Assembly (NCBI GenBank): GCA_003993805.1
Contig: RSEF01000003.1
Span: 84,497,908 to 84,561,907, forward strand
From: Himantopus leucocephalus
Lineage: Eukaryota; Chordata; Aves; Charadriiformes; Recurvirostridae
Length of the DNA stretch: 64,000 bases
Reading direction: 5' to 3'
Part shown: positions 39,101-51,100 of the stretch, piece after piece
Layout: every line of letters begins with the position of its first letter
Numbering within the stretch: the stretch's first letter is position 1
Notes under the pieces: model-generated
Told to the model about the DNA's origin: nothing
The model's input: only the letters and a program-made list of their open reading frames with translations
Databases searched by the model: none
Program-made: the position numbers and the translations under genes

Positions 39101-42100
39101 TTTCTTTCTGTTGTGACCTGAGCTTTTCCTTGTATACCTTTAAGGCTGTCTGCATCATACTTCTGGCAGCCAAAGCATGGAGCTTTTCAGCTTCTTTTGA
39201 ACTAGAGTTTCTTCAAAGCAGTGTGGATCCACAGCTGTTACAATAAGATTTTGATGAATCTAGCTTTGTATAGGGACACTTTTGTAGTATATAGCACTAA
39301 CTCCACTGGCCAGGAAGTTCTTTGGGAACCTTGAATGTCTAGGTTGTATCTTGAGAAAAGTAAGAATCTTATAGGGGCATCTTGGAACGAAAATTTCCAA
39401 ACCTGTATTTTTAATTAAATAAAAAATAATGGTCCTAAATTCAACCACTCCTCTACAAAAAAAAAAAAAAAGTTAAAAATGAAATTAACTCCTTGATAAA
39501 TCTTGGGTTTGAGTTGCTTCCTTTGTTTTTGCAGAGCAAAACAAACTTTTGCTGCCACACGGCCATCTGCAGTATTGATTGAACAGCTTGCAGTTTGTGT
39601 TGTAAAAGGAGAGCCTGTGCTTTTGGTTGGTGAAACAGGAACTGGCAAAACCTCAACTGTTCAGTACCTTGCTCATATTACAGGTAAATACAGTGTGAAG
39701 ACTAACTTACGTGAAGATGGTTTAGAAAAGAAGAAACAAGCAAAAAAATCCCTTAAGTTGATGATGCTTTCTATTTCTGTTTCAAGGACACCATTTGAGG
39801 GTTATCAACATGAACCAACAAAGTGACACGGCAGATCTGTTAGGGGGGTGAGTCACTGACTACTGTTTTGTCTGTTCTGCATAACAAATAGGCAGTATCA
39901 GAACAAGCTTCTAGCCAGTATTGTTGTGTTGTCAAATAATTGTTTTTAGACACCTATCTTTTTCATAGTGGCATAAATGTCTTAAGAAACATGTTTGCAT
40001 GCAGAAACCTTGTTGTCCTTGCTGAAAAACAGAGGCAGTTTCAGTGAATTCTGTGCACATTTGTGTGTGATGAAGTCATTTAAAAGCACAAGCCAGTGTC
40101 TGTTTAAAAATGGCTAAACTGTTCAATATACATACAATATAATATTCACTGGATGTACTGGTTAGTAGTAGTAAAAATATTTTACTTATCAGGGTGGTCC
40201 TGTCTTTATAAAATTGCCTCATAAGGTGCATTTAAATATGTGCAATTTTACTTCGGTCATTAGTTGAGTAAAAAACTACAGAAACCAGGGTTACTTCATG
40301 GACGATATTGTTGTTCCAGTAACGGTTTTTGTTAGTTCACAGATGTTAGTTCCTCTGACACAATAAGTAATTACTCTTCTGCTTCTTTTCAGTTACAAGC
40401 CTGTGGATAACAAGCTGATCTGGCTACCTCTGCGAGAGTCTTTTGAAGAACTCTTCTCTCAGACATTTTCTAGAAAGAAAAATCAGACGTTCTTGGGGCA
40501 CATTCAGACCTGCTACAGGCAGAAACGTTGGCATGATCTGCTAAAACTAATGCAGCATATTCATAAATCTGCTATTAACAAGGAAGTAAAAGAAAATGCG
40601 TCTGGTGAGAATTCAAACTGATCAAACACACATTAGCAGTGAACCATTGCTGGGAGTAGATAAGTAGTGGTTAATTTATCGTTCGTTGATTTTGGGGTTT
40701 GTGGTGGGTTGTTTTTGGTTTGTGTGCGGCTTNTTTTTTTTTTTTATCCCTCTATTTCTTTCTTCTTCTGGTTGTGAAAAATGCAATCTCTGTCTACAAG
40801 ACGACGTTCAAAATACTGTTAGAATAGGTTTTTTTATTTCTAATCCATCACTGTTGTTAGCTATGTCTGACACGAGTGAGGGTTTACTTGTCTGACCTAT
40901 GGTGCCAATGACATCTGATCTCCACTCAGCACTTACTTGTTTGCTGTGTTGATGAACAGCCCTAGTGCTTTGGGTGGCAGTCTTTCACAGGAATGCATTC
41001 AAACTTTCTTTCAGTCCTGGAACCTGGTTAGGGCTCACAAATATATCCTATTTTAAAAGCAAAGCANNNNNNNNNNNNNNNNNNNNNNNNNNNNNNNNNN
41101 NNNNNNNNNNNNNNNNNNNNNNNNNNNNNNNNNNNNNNNNNNNNNNNNNNNNNNNNNNNNNNNNNNTATAGTTCCCTGAGGAACATAATACTGCTTGTGG
41201 CTTTGTTTGGATTTGTTTAGATTAACTGCCTTCATTCTCATAGTGGTGTCAGTGAAGTTTATGCACTACAGTGATGGATATCACTGACAGGCAGTATCGC
41301 ACAAATAAGAGCTTAATTCTGTTGTATGTGAGCCAATTTAAATGGTGGCTGATAATGGTGATAACTGTCTGATTTCTGTGACTTGCAAAACCATTGCTGT
41401 TATTGAGGGAGAGCAGTAAAACTGCTATTGCTGTAAAAGGTCTGGAATAGCCATTTGTCTAATCAATCCATAGACTGCAAAACAAGTGTTTCCAGTATAC
41501 AGATGCTTTAGTTGTTATATCACTGCTGTTGACATGATTAACAAATTGATCTTATTTTTAGGGTACTCTGGCACAAGCAGTAAAAAAAGGAGAGTGGATT
41601 TTACTGGATGAGATTAACTTGGCTGCAGCAGAGACTTTAGAGTGTCTGAGTGGTTTATTGGAAGGATCATCTGGGTCACTGGTATTACTAGACAGAGGAG
41701 ACACAGGTACTCTTTCTGTGCTTGCTTATGCTGTATCTTGCTGTCCAGGTAGTTGAATTGCCTATCCTATATGGCTCAACGTAAGTTGAGAACATTTACT
41801 ATTAAAATGAATGTGTGCAGAAGAGAATAATGTTTTCTTTCTAGACTTCATACCTGTATGCAAGAAGTGGGAGTTTTAAGTCACTGTGGCTCAGGAGATT
41901 TCAGCATGCAGAAATTGTTGTAGCTTTTGCCTCTTTGGATTCTACAAGGAGCAGATCTCTGGTGGCCTTAGTAGGCATTGCTGTCTCTAAAGACTATTCA
42001 GGGAGCGTCTTTTTTTGTTTGGTTGGTTTTTTTTTTAAATAAAGTTGAGGTAGCTTGATGGCTAAGGGCATGGGACACGAGGTTACTGTAGTGTCTTTCA

Positions 42101-45100
42101 CTGATCCTGGGAATATATTTGTTCTCGAGCTAGAAATACATGGACAAGGCCTTTGATTTTTCTGAATCCTTTTGGGTTGACCCCAGCCAGCAGCTAAGCA
42201 CCCACACAGCTGCTCACTCACTCTTTCCACTCCACCACCCTCCAGCAGGATGGGGGAGAGATTAAGAAGAGCAAAAGCAAGAAAACTCATGTGAAACAAG
42301 TGATGTAAAGGCTGTCACTAACCAGCTCCCCCAAGCAGACCAAAGTCCAGCCAGTCTCTAAGCAACAGCCACCTTGGAAGACAAAAATCACCATCTGCTG
42401 CTTCCTTTACCCCTGTTCTTATTGCTGAGAATGATGTTATATAGTAGGGAATATCACTTTGGCCAGTTTGAGTCAGCTGTCCCAACAGGGTCCCCTCCCA
42501 ACTTTTTGCTTATCCCCAGCTAAGTCACTGGGGAAGGGAGGACAGAATGAAGAAAAAGAGAAAGCCTTGATGCTGTGCCAGCACAATTCAGCAATAGCCA
42601 AAACATTGGAGTGTTCTCAACAGCACCACAGGGGCTGCTGTGAAGAAAGTTAACTCCATCCCAGCCAGATCCAGTACACATCTAAAGGTAAAAAATGCAA
42701 TTGCTGAAAATTGTTTTGTGGAGCTACAGGTAGAGACAAATGTTGTATGAGCTTCCCAGCCTGGGTTTTCTGTCTGGCTGAGGGAAGCACTGGCCATTGT
42801 TCTGAAAGAGACAAAAGGAGTTCCAGGCTTAGGGCTTATATAATTTTTGAAATGTTTTGTGTTGTTAAAATATCCTGCTATGCACAAATAAAAGTCCAGG
42901 TTTCACTTGCCTGTGGCTGTGCTAAAGATGCAGACATACTTCTGATAATATTACATGGGGTTATTCTCTGAAAACTATTCACCCTGGTATTTTAAGAAAA
43001 TGTAGTAGAGGAAAAGAAAAACTGGCTTAGAGAAAATATACCTCATTTAGCATAACAAATATCCTGGGTTTAGCATTAACCGTATGTCTCTTATTTCTGT
43101 TTTCCTTTAGAGCCTCTTGTACGTCACCCTGATTTTCGCTTGTTTGCGTGCATGAATCCAGCTACAGATGTTGGAAAGAGGAATCTTCCTCCAGGAATAA
43201 GAAACAGGTAGGAAATAATGATTCTGTGACAAAATACTTAGTCACTGGCTTTTTCAGGATTTAATTAGCTTCACGAATTGACCCAGTGAAGAATGCCGTA
43301 TTTGAAGCCTGAGGATATAAATCTGAACTCAAATTAACTTCCTGTGAGAGGTGCTTCCCACATCACGGTGAAGGTTTTTCATGAAATAGCATCAGGAAAA
43401 TACTTCTGTAAAGTTGCTGAGCATGAACAAATAGTCTAGCAGTAGTGTAGAGCATTGTCACTGGGGGCAGGGGAATGAACGTTCTTTACAATTAAGCTGT
43501 CAGTGCCTGGGAATGCTACTGCAGCAGTTTATGTTCCTGGTGGGTATAATAAAGACAAGTGCTTTGTGTCTGTTTAGCAGCCTTTCTCTTGATGACTCAG
43601 AAGTGTTGATGATCCTTGCAAAAAGCTGTATATCCAGCCTTGTTTTCTCAGAAGGAAGGCGGTTTGCATATTCAAAGTATTTAACATGTGATCTTCAAAC
43701 ATTTAAGCTGTGGCCAGGAAATTGGAGTTGTGGCAAATCTATTCTTCCGTACTACCTACTCCTGAATGCAAAGATCTTCTGCTTGTATTTGATGCAGTTT
43801 CTCTCATGAATGCCAGAAATTGCACATCATCCTTTATCAGGTTCATAAGCACTGTGCAAAACTGTAGAGCTTCGCTTACTATATGTAACCAGTGATTTGC
43901 AGTTGTTTGTGGCAAAGTATTTTATTGTTATTAGCTTTCCTGGCTTAGTAGTGGAAGAAAAGAAAGCGAGGAGACTTCAGCTTGTTAAGTTTAAATGAAC
44001 TTGTATTTGCATTTGTCAAAAATATCCGCCCCTCTGAAGTTAATAGTATTGGTCAGCTGTATTTGGTTTGCTGTAGCGTGTCCTGAGCCGTTATTTACAG
44101 TTGTGATGCATGGCATAGAAGGGCTGCAGACTTATTCAATACCTGATGCAAATATACTGGACTAACGGTTAGAAAATGTGTTAAGTAGAGCTGCCAGTGT
44201 ACTGTACTGAATGTGAAACACTGTGATGTATTTAAAGATACTCAGAACTTCATTGTGTGTGTGTGTTTTGCTGCTAATTTTCCTTTGCTTATTGTCAAGT
44301 TTTCTCATTTTATCATTGCTGAGCTGGATATTTGTAAAAGTAGAAACAGCCTGGGTATGCTAGTCCTGAATGTGCTAGTCATAACTAAATTAGAATGGGT
44401 GATATCTCGTCTCATAAGTGTCCACTTTTTAAAATAGAGATCATTAGAGTCCACTTTGAAAAGTGCTCCTGCTGTGTCAGTGCTCCGGTCTTCATGCCCT
44501 AACATTTGGATATCAATTGCAAATTGTTTAAAATTTTAATTTTAAAAAATAGTGTCCCATAGTTAATTTTCAGTCTACTAGGTTAAAATAATTCAGATAA
44601 AATACTTTTTTTAAAAAAAAAGTACTACTAAAACTTTCTTTTTAATTACTCTGATTATTTAGTCTACCTATATGTAGTTTGACATGTCTGTATTCTGCTG
44701 CTTAAAAAATTGTAAAAGTTATGTACCATGAGAATCATATATGACATGATTATATGTCTAAGTGTTATGGATTGGTTTGATTCTTACAGGTTTACTGAAC
44801 TTTATGTAGAAGAATTGAGAAATGAAGGAGACTTGCAAATTCTTATCATGGATTATCTGAGAGGCTTGAATGTGAACAAAAATACAGTACAAGGAATTGT
44901 GAAGTAAGTTGGTTATAATCTCTTTAAATCCTTGATGGAATAAGTCACAAAAAGAAAGTATGTAACTGTAGTCTGTGGTTAGATTGTTTTGGGAAACACT
45001 ATAATGCTCCCCCACACAGCAGTTTTCATAGCCTTAGGAAACAGCAGAGGGTAGACATCCATCCCCTTCATTCTGAAGGTTTCTGTACTTGTGGGGAGGA

Positions 45101-48100
45101 GATTTACTTTTTCTTACTCAGAATTGCTTTTTTTTGTGGCATCAGTTAAAAAGCGTTGTTGTTGCAGTCCTCTTTCCCATCTGAGAGACTAAAATGGTTG
45201 TTTCTATAGATCATACCAATGAAAATTTTCTGTGTTTATGAAGTTACCTTTCTTTCCCCCAGTTTAAGGTGTACTGTCTCACTGTATTAACCTGAAGAGC
45301 TGTTACATGTTTAGAATACGTTGAGTTTATAGTCATTCTCTGTATATCAAGTGCTCTTAAAAATATGGTTCTAAAATACTCTCTTGCTTTCCTTCACTGA
45401 ATATACACATGGCAGAGTTTGGCATGGCTTTCCTAACCTGGAACTTTTAGAAAAAGTGACAGTTGGAGATAAGCTTAAGCTTCATACTTTGGGTTTAATT
45501 CCTTAGAGCAATAATTTGATCAGTAACAGCACTATGTAACTGCAACTGGTTTCACTCTTTATTTTTGCAGCTTTTATTTAGCTGTGAGAAAGGAAGCAGA
45601 AGCAAAGCTGGTGGATGGAACTGGACACAGACCTCACTATAGTCTCCGTACACTTTGCAGGGCATTGAGATTTGCAGCATCTAATCCATGTAGCAGCATA
45701 CCACGCTCGCTGTATGAGGTGATTACCTGCACTGGGGTTTGTTTCAGTGTGTATTCACTACAAAAACTGTTTGGGTAAAGGATAATCCTCTCTTCTAAGT
45801 GCAATATTGAACAGAAATGATTCTTTAATCTCTGTATTTTTTTTTCCTAATGTTTTTTCATTTTATCACTGAAAATAACTCTTCTTCTTAGGGCTTCTGT
45901 TTGAGTTTCCTGACGCAGCTTGACAGAGGTTCTCACCCAGTAGTTCAAAAGCTAATTTGTCAGCATATAGTCTCTGGCAACATCAAAAGCCTTCTCAAGC
46001 AGGTAGGTAACTAAGCTTATATAGAGTCGTTTAGTATTCAGAGTAGAATTTCTTTTGAGTTGCGTTCTCTGCCTTTTTCCTCTACAGCTCCTTCTTGCAG
46101 TCCTGCTTTTCATCTTATAAAAACCAAAAAAAAAGTATTAATACTGCTCCTTTGTAATTTTTTACTTCTGCTTGAAATACCCATATGCTAGCTAGCTTAT
46201 TTGTTAATTTGAAAAAAATATGGAAGTCTGAATAATTACAGCATTGTGGAGTGTGGGTGGCTTAATACAGTGACTCCAACTGTGAAGCTTTCACAGACTT
46301 TTGAGGAGCTTTAGCAGGCTTTTTATTTTTAGACTCCTAATGCAGAACATATGGATACGAAGCAAACATCTGTGTTTTGTCTCTAATGGGAAAGGAAGAA
46401 TCTCACTAGTGCTAGGAGCCCAGCATGAGTTTACGTGGGGGACTGGGCAGGTGGGATGGGGAAGCCAGTTGTAAGAGATAGGTATTTGTTTTAGAATAAA
46501 CCCCTTAATGTTAGAAAACATGCATGAATATAAAAAGATAAAAGCTAATTTCCTGCTTGGAAGTGTACTTCAAAATGTAGTGCTAGACCTCTTGAGACAC
46601 TTTTATCTTCATGGCACTGGCAAATATTCCTGCTTCATGACCTTGAAATAATCTGGTCAGGCTTTTCCTGTAATTTGCATTCTGTGACAAGGGGACAGTA
46701 CTTACTGCAGGAGTGCTCAGGCATTCATTTAAAATGACTGCTTACAGAATATATTGCAGTGCGGTAACGGTATTTGTCTTCATTAGCAAAGTGAAACTCA
46801 TGTATAATCTGTTGTTTCTGTCATGTCTCCTTAGCAAATACCAAAACCCCAAGGAGGGAGATTTATTCTTATAGAAGGATACTGGATTTCAGCTGGGGAT
46901 AAAGAACCTACTGTAGATGAGACTTATGTGCTAACCCCTTCAGTTAAGCTTAATCTGAAAGACATTGCCAGAGTTGTGTCTGCAGGGTAAGTCTGTTTCA
47001 ACTCTTCCATTAAAAAATTAAGTTAAAGATGTTTATTTGGGCCTCGAGTGGTGCCTGTCTAGCCTTTATTGTTTGGCATGATTAACATCCACTTTCGTTC
47101 TACTTTACAGTTAACTTTTCATTATACAGTGGTTTGAATTTATACATGTATTTCTTGTCTCCTTAAGCCATCTTACCTTAAGCCATACCTACTTTTAATT
47201 AAATGATAATATAGAAATTTGCAGTTAGAATAACCTGCTTATTTCACACTGCCATGCAAAGCTTCATGGGTAGCAGTTAGCACTTGGGCGTAAAGTTACT
47301 TATGTTCCCCTTTTAGTATATGATCTTGAATACTCAAAGTGAGTTAAGTAGTGATATTTTGGTAATGTAGATTTGTGAAAATTTCAAATAAAGTTGATGT
47401 CTTGTATATGAGGAAGATACAACTTATGCTTCTAAACCACTGTTTCTGTTATCCCTTTTAGGACTCATCCAGTACTGATTCAAGGAGAGACCTCTGTTGG
47501 TAAAACCAGTTTAATTCGCTGGTTGGCTGCTGCTACTGGGAATCATTGTGTAAGGATTAACAATCATGAGCATACTGACATCCAGGAATATATTGGCTGT
47601 TACACATCGGACGCCTCTGGGAAGCTGGTATTTAAGGAAGGTGAGTGGGCATGTTGTATTTACTCCAAATTGCTGTCTCACTTCACTGCTTTTTTTCTTC
47701 TTTTCTGCTTAACTTACCTGGTTTATTACAATGGAGAGATGACCTGTCGTAAAGTTAGTAGTTGCATATTAATGATAATCAGTTACGTAACTTCAGTGAA
47801 TTCTTAAGAGTTCATGTTTGTCTCATCACACTTGTCCTATTGGACATAAAGAAAAGAATTCAACAACTTAATACTGTTGCTTCTGTCTCTGGATTAGCAT
47901 TTGTACTGAGTGAAAACTGGTTGCTAAAAGTATCTAAATGCATGCTTCTGTTAGATCTAGTTCGTTCGATTTTTAACTGTTCGTTTTCTGTTCCCTCCAA
48001 GGTATTCTCATAGATGCAATGAGAAAGGGTTACTGGATTGTTCTAGATGAACTGAATTTGGCTCCCACTGATGTTCTGGAGGCTCTCAACCGTTTGTTGG

Positions 48101-51100
48101 ATGATAACAGGGAGCTGTTCATTACTGAGACCCAGGAAGTTGTCAAAGCTCACCCTCGCTTCATGCTGTTTGCTACACAGAATCCTCCAGGACTCTATGG
48201 TGGCAGAAAGGTCTGTATAATCTCTTCCTTTGAGTAGCTATGACTCGGGAATTACTCTCTCTTGTATATAAAAGTGTGATGCGAAAACTTTCTCATGTGT
48301 AGCACAGAATTAACATGAAATTCTCAAGAGGTGGGTATGAGGTAGCTGTGGACTAACTTTCAGTACAGCTGAGTTCTGTTTAGGTTAGTTGCTTATTTTG
48401 CAGGTACCAAATTTCTAATTCGTTTTGAGTAGTTGAGATTTAAGTGCTTTACTGAACTGGAGTTCATGTATGTTATATTTGATTCGGAATCTCTTGCTCA
48501 AGGGCACTGGAGAAGAGATTTGACTTAGGTGATTGGTGTCCATTTTGTGCTGGAATAGTTAGTTTTCTTCATAGCAGCTGGTAATGGTGCTATGTTTTGG
48601 ATTTGTGACCAAAACAGTGTTGATGACACAGCGATGTCCTAAGTATTGCTGAGCAGTGCTTGAACAGTGTCAAAACCTTTTCTGCTTCTCACGCTACCCC
48701 GCCAGCAAGTAGGCTGGGGCTGCACAAGAAGCTGGGAGGGGACACAACTGGGACAGCTGATCCCAGCTGACCAGAGGGATATCCCATATACTATATGACG
48801 TCATCCTCAGCAATAAAAACTGTGGGGAGAAAGAGGAAGGGGAGTGTTCAGTGTTTGTTTCCCCAAATAACCATTGCGCATGATGAAGCTCTGATGTCCT
48901 GGAAATAGCTGAACACCCACCTGCTGGTAGGAAATAGTGGATGAATTCCTAATTCTGCTTCATTTGTGCGTGCAGCTTTTGCTTTACCTATGAAACTGTC
49001 ATTATCTCAACCTACAAGTTTCTCGCTTTTACCCTTCCGGCTCTCTCCCCCATTCCATTGTAGGGGGAGTGAGCGAGTAGCTGTTTGGTGCTTAGCTGCC
49101 TCCCACAGTTAAAACACAATACATTTTAAAGCTCTTGACCTCATCCAGGCTGTCTCTTATGCTTTCTTTCAGTGTTTGTGTGTGTGTGCTAATTTGTATG
49201 CTATGATGCTATCCATATTTCCTTTGGATGTGTAGGGGAAGATATATAACATGAGGAGTATCAAAGGAAAAAGTTCAAGCAATAGTATGTTCTCATATTT
49301 TAGGTTTTGTCCAGAGCCTTCAGAAATCGTTTTGTGGAACTGCATTTTGATGAACTGCCAAGTGCTGAACTGGAAACCATCCTGCACAAGCGATGCAGTT
49401 TGCCACCCTCTTATTGCAGCAAGCTGGTCAAAGTCATGTTAGACCTGCAGGTATGAGACTTTCTTCTTTTTGTAGCAGACATGCAAACATATTTCAGCAC
49501 AAAGTAATAGAAATTCCTTTGTGGGGGGAGGTGTTGCTAACCGGCAGATATTTAAAAACCTAAACCATAATAGATGGAAGAGAACCTACCAAAGTACTTA
49601 GTTCATTGGTTAAGATAGAGACTAGGGAGGGTGATGTCTGATTTGGGAGAAAGCAAAAAAATTAATAACCAAAGGCCTTGGGATTTGGTGTGTAGAATAA
49701 TCCCTTGCTCTGGATCCAAAGTACAGTATTGGATTTGTAGCTGTCTTTGGGTCATGCTAAGTTTGGTATTTTTTTTTAAGCAATAATTTTGGATGTGTTC
49801 CAACACTCCTGTGTGTAACAGACATTTAACACTTCATATGTAGCTAAAACTATCTCATACTTAAAAGCAATTGCAGCAGCGCAAATCAGAGCGCGCTTCA
49901 AACTGCTAACATACATTTTGGTGTAGAATCTAATGTTTTGCTTGGATTTTGTTTTATTCCAGGTACCTATTTTCTCCTTAGTATTTTTCTTTATTATTAT
50001 CTATATTATTTTGTCCCTGGTACCTATCAAGTACCTGCATAAAGGTAATTGGAGTTTAGGAGTTGTGACTGTACTAGGCTTTTTTTTTAAATACAGTTTG
50101 TTTGAAGAAGTGTCACATCAGAGAGCTCAGATTAGCTTTGCTTTAAGTATTTGAGCAGGTTCATGAAAAAATGGCTCACTTCTTGTTCTTATGACAGTCT
50201 TACCGCAGAGGTTCGACGGTGTTTGCTGGGAAGCATGGGTTCATTACCCTGCGGGATCTATTTCGTTGGGCTGAAAGGTACAGATTGGCAGAACAGCTGG
50301 AGAAGGAATATGACTGGCTTCAGCACTTAGCAAATGATGGTGAGCCCTGCTACCTCAGGTTTTTAAAGTGTCTGTAGAATTGCTTTCTAACCCTAGTTTT
50401 TAAGTATAAGTTTTTGTTGCTTACTAATTAACTGGGTAGTAATTGCTTTCTCTCTTCCTCTGTTTTATAGGTTTTATGCTTCTGGCAGGCCGGGTCAGGA
50501 AACAGGAGGAGGTGGATGTTATTCAGAATGTCCTTGAAAAACACTTCAAGAAAAAACTATATCCTGAGTCTCTCTTCTCAGGGGAAAGCGTTAAAAAGCT
50601 GCTGGGTGAGTTTCTTAGAAGGACCATGCTGGTAGTTCTCTAGATGTGATGGAAGCTGATGGTTTGCCTTGTGTTGTGCAGCTAAATCCTCTACGCGGAT
50701 GTCAGTGATGGACAGAGATTTTAACCATATTGTCTGGACTCAAGGGATGAGGAGACTTGCCGTTTTGGTGGGAAGAGCCTTGGAGTTTGGTGAACCAGTA
50801 CTGCTGGTGGGAGACACTGGGTAACCTTGCTTTTTATGATGCGGTTCTTTGTAGTGCTGCAACAGCCACTGAGTCAGACACAAAATGATTGTGTGGGTTG
50901 CAGTGCTGCTTTGATCTGGGACACTTAAGCCTCCGTCATGACAGACATGCAGCTGCTGGTTTTGACAGTTCCCTTTTGAGGGGAGACACTTGTGTCTCTT
51001 TCAGCACTGGTCTTTAATGGGATTATCTGCATTATGTATAACTATGTAGAAATTATAATGAAAGTAATAACAATGAAATGAGCTGACTTCAGTCCCCACC

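Noticed and set aside
42588..42887. 99-residue minus-strand frame
   Set aside because: It lies largely in the solo LTR, which is non-coding; no retroviral protein motifs are present.
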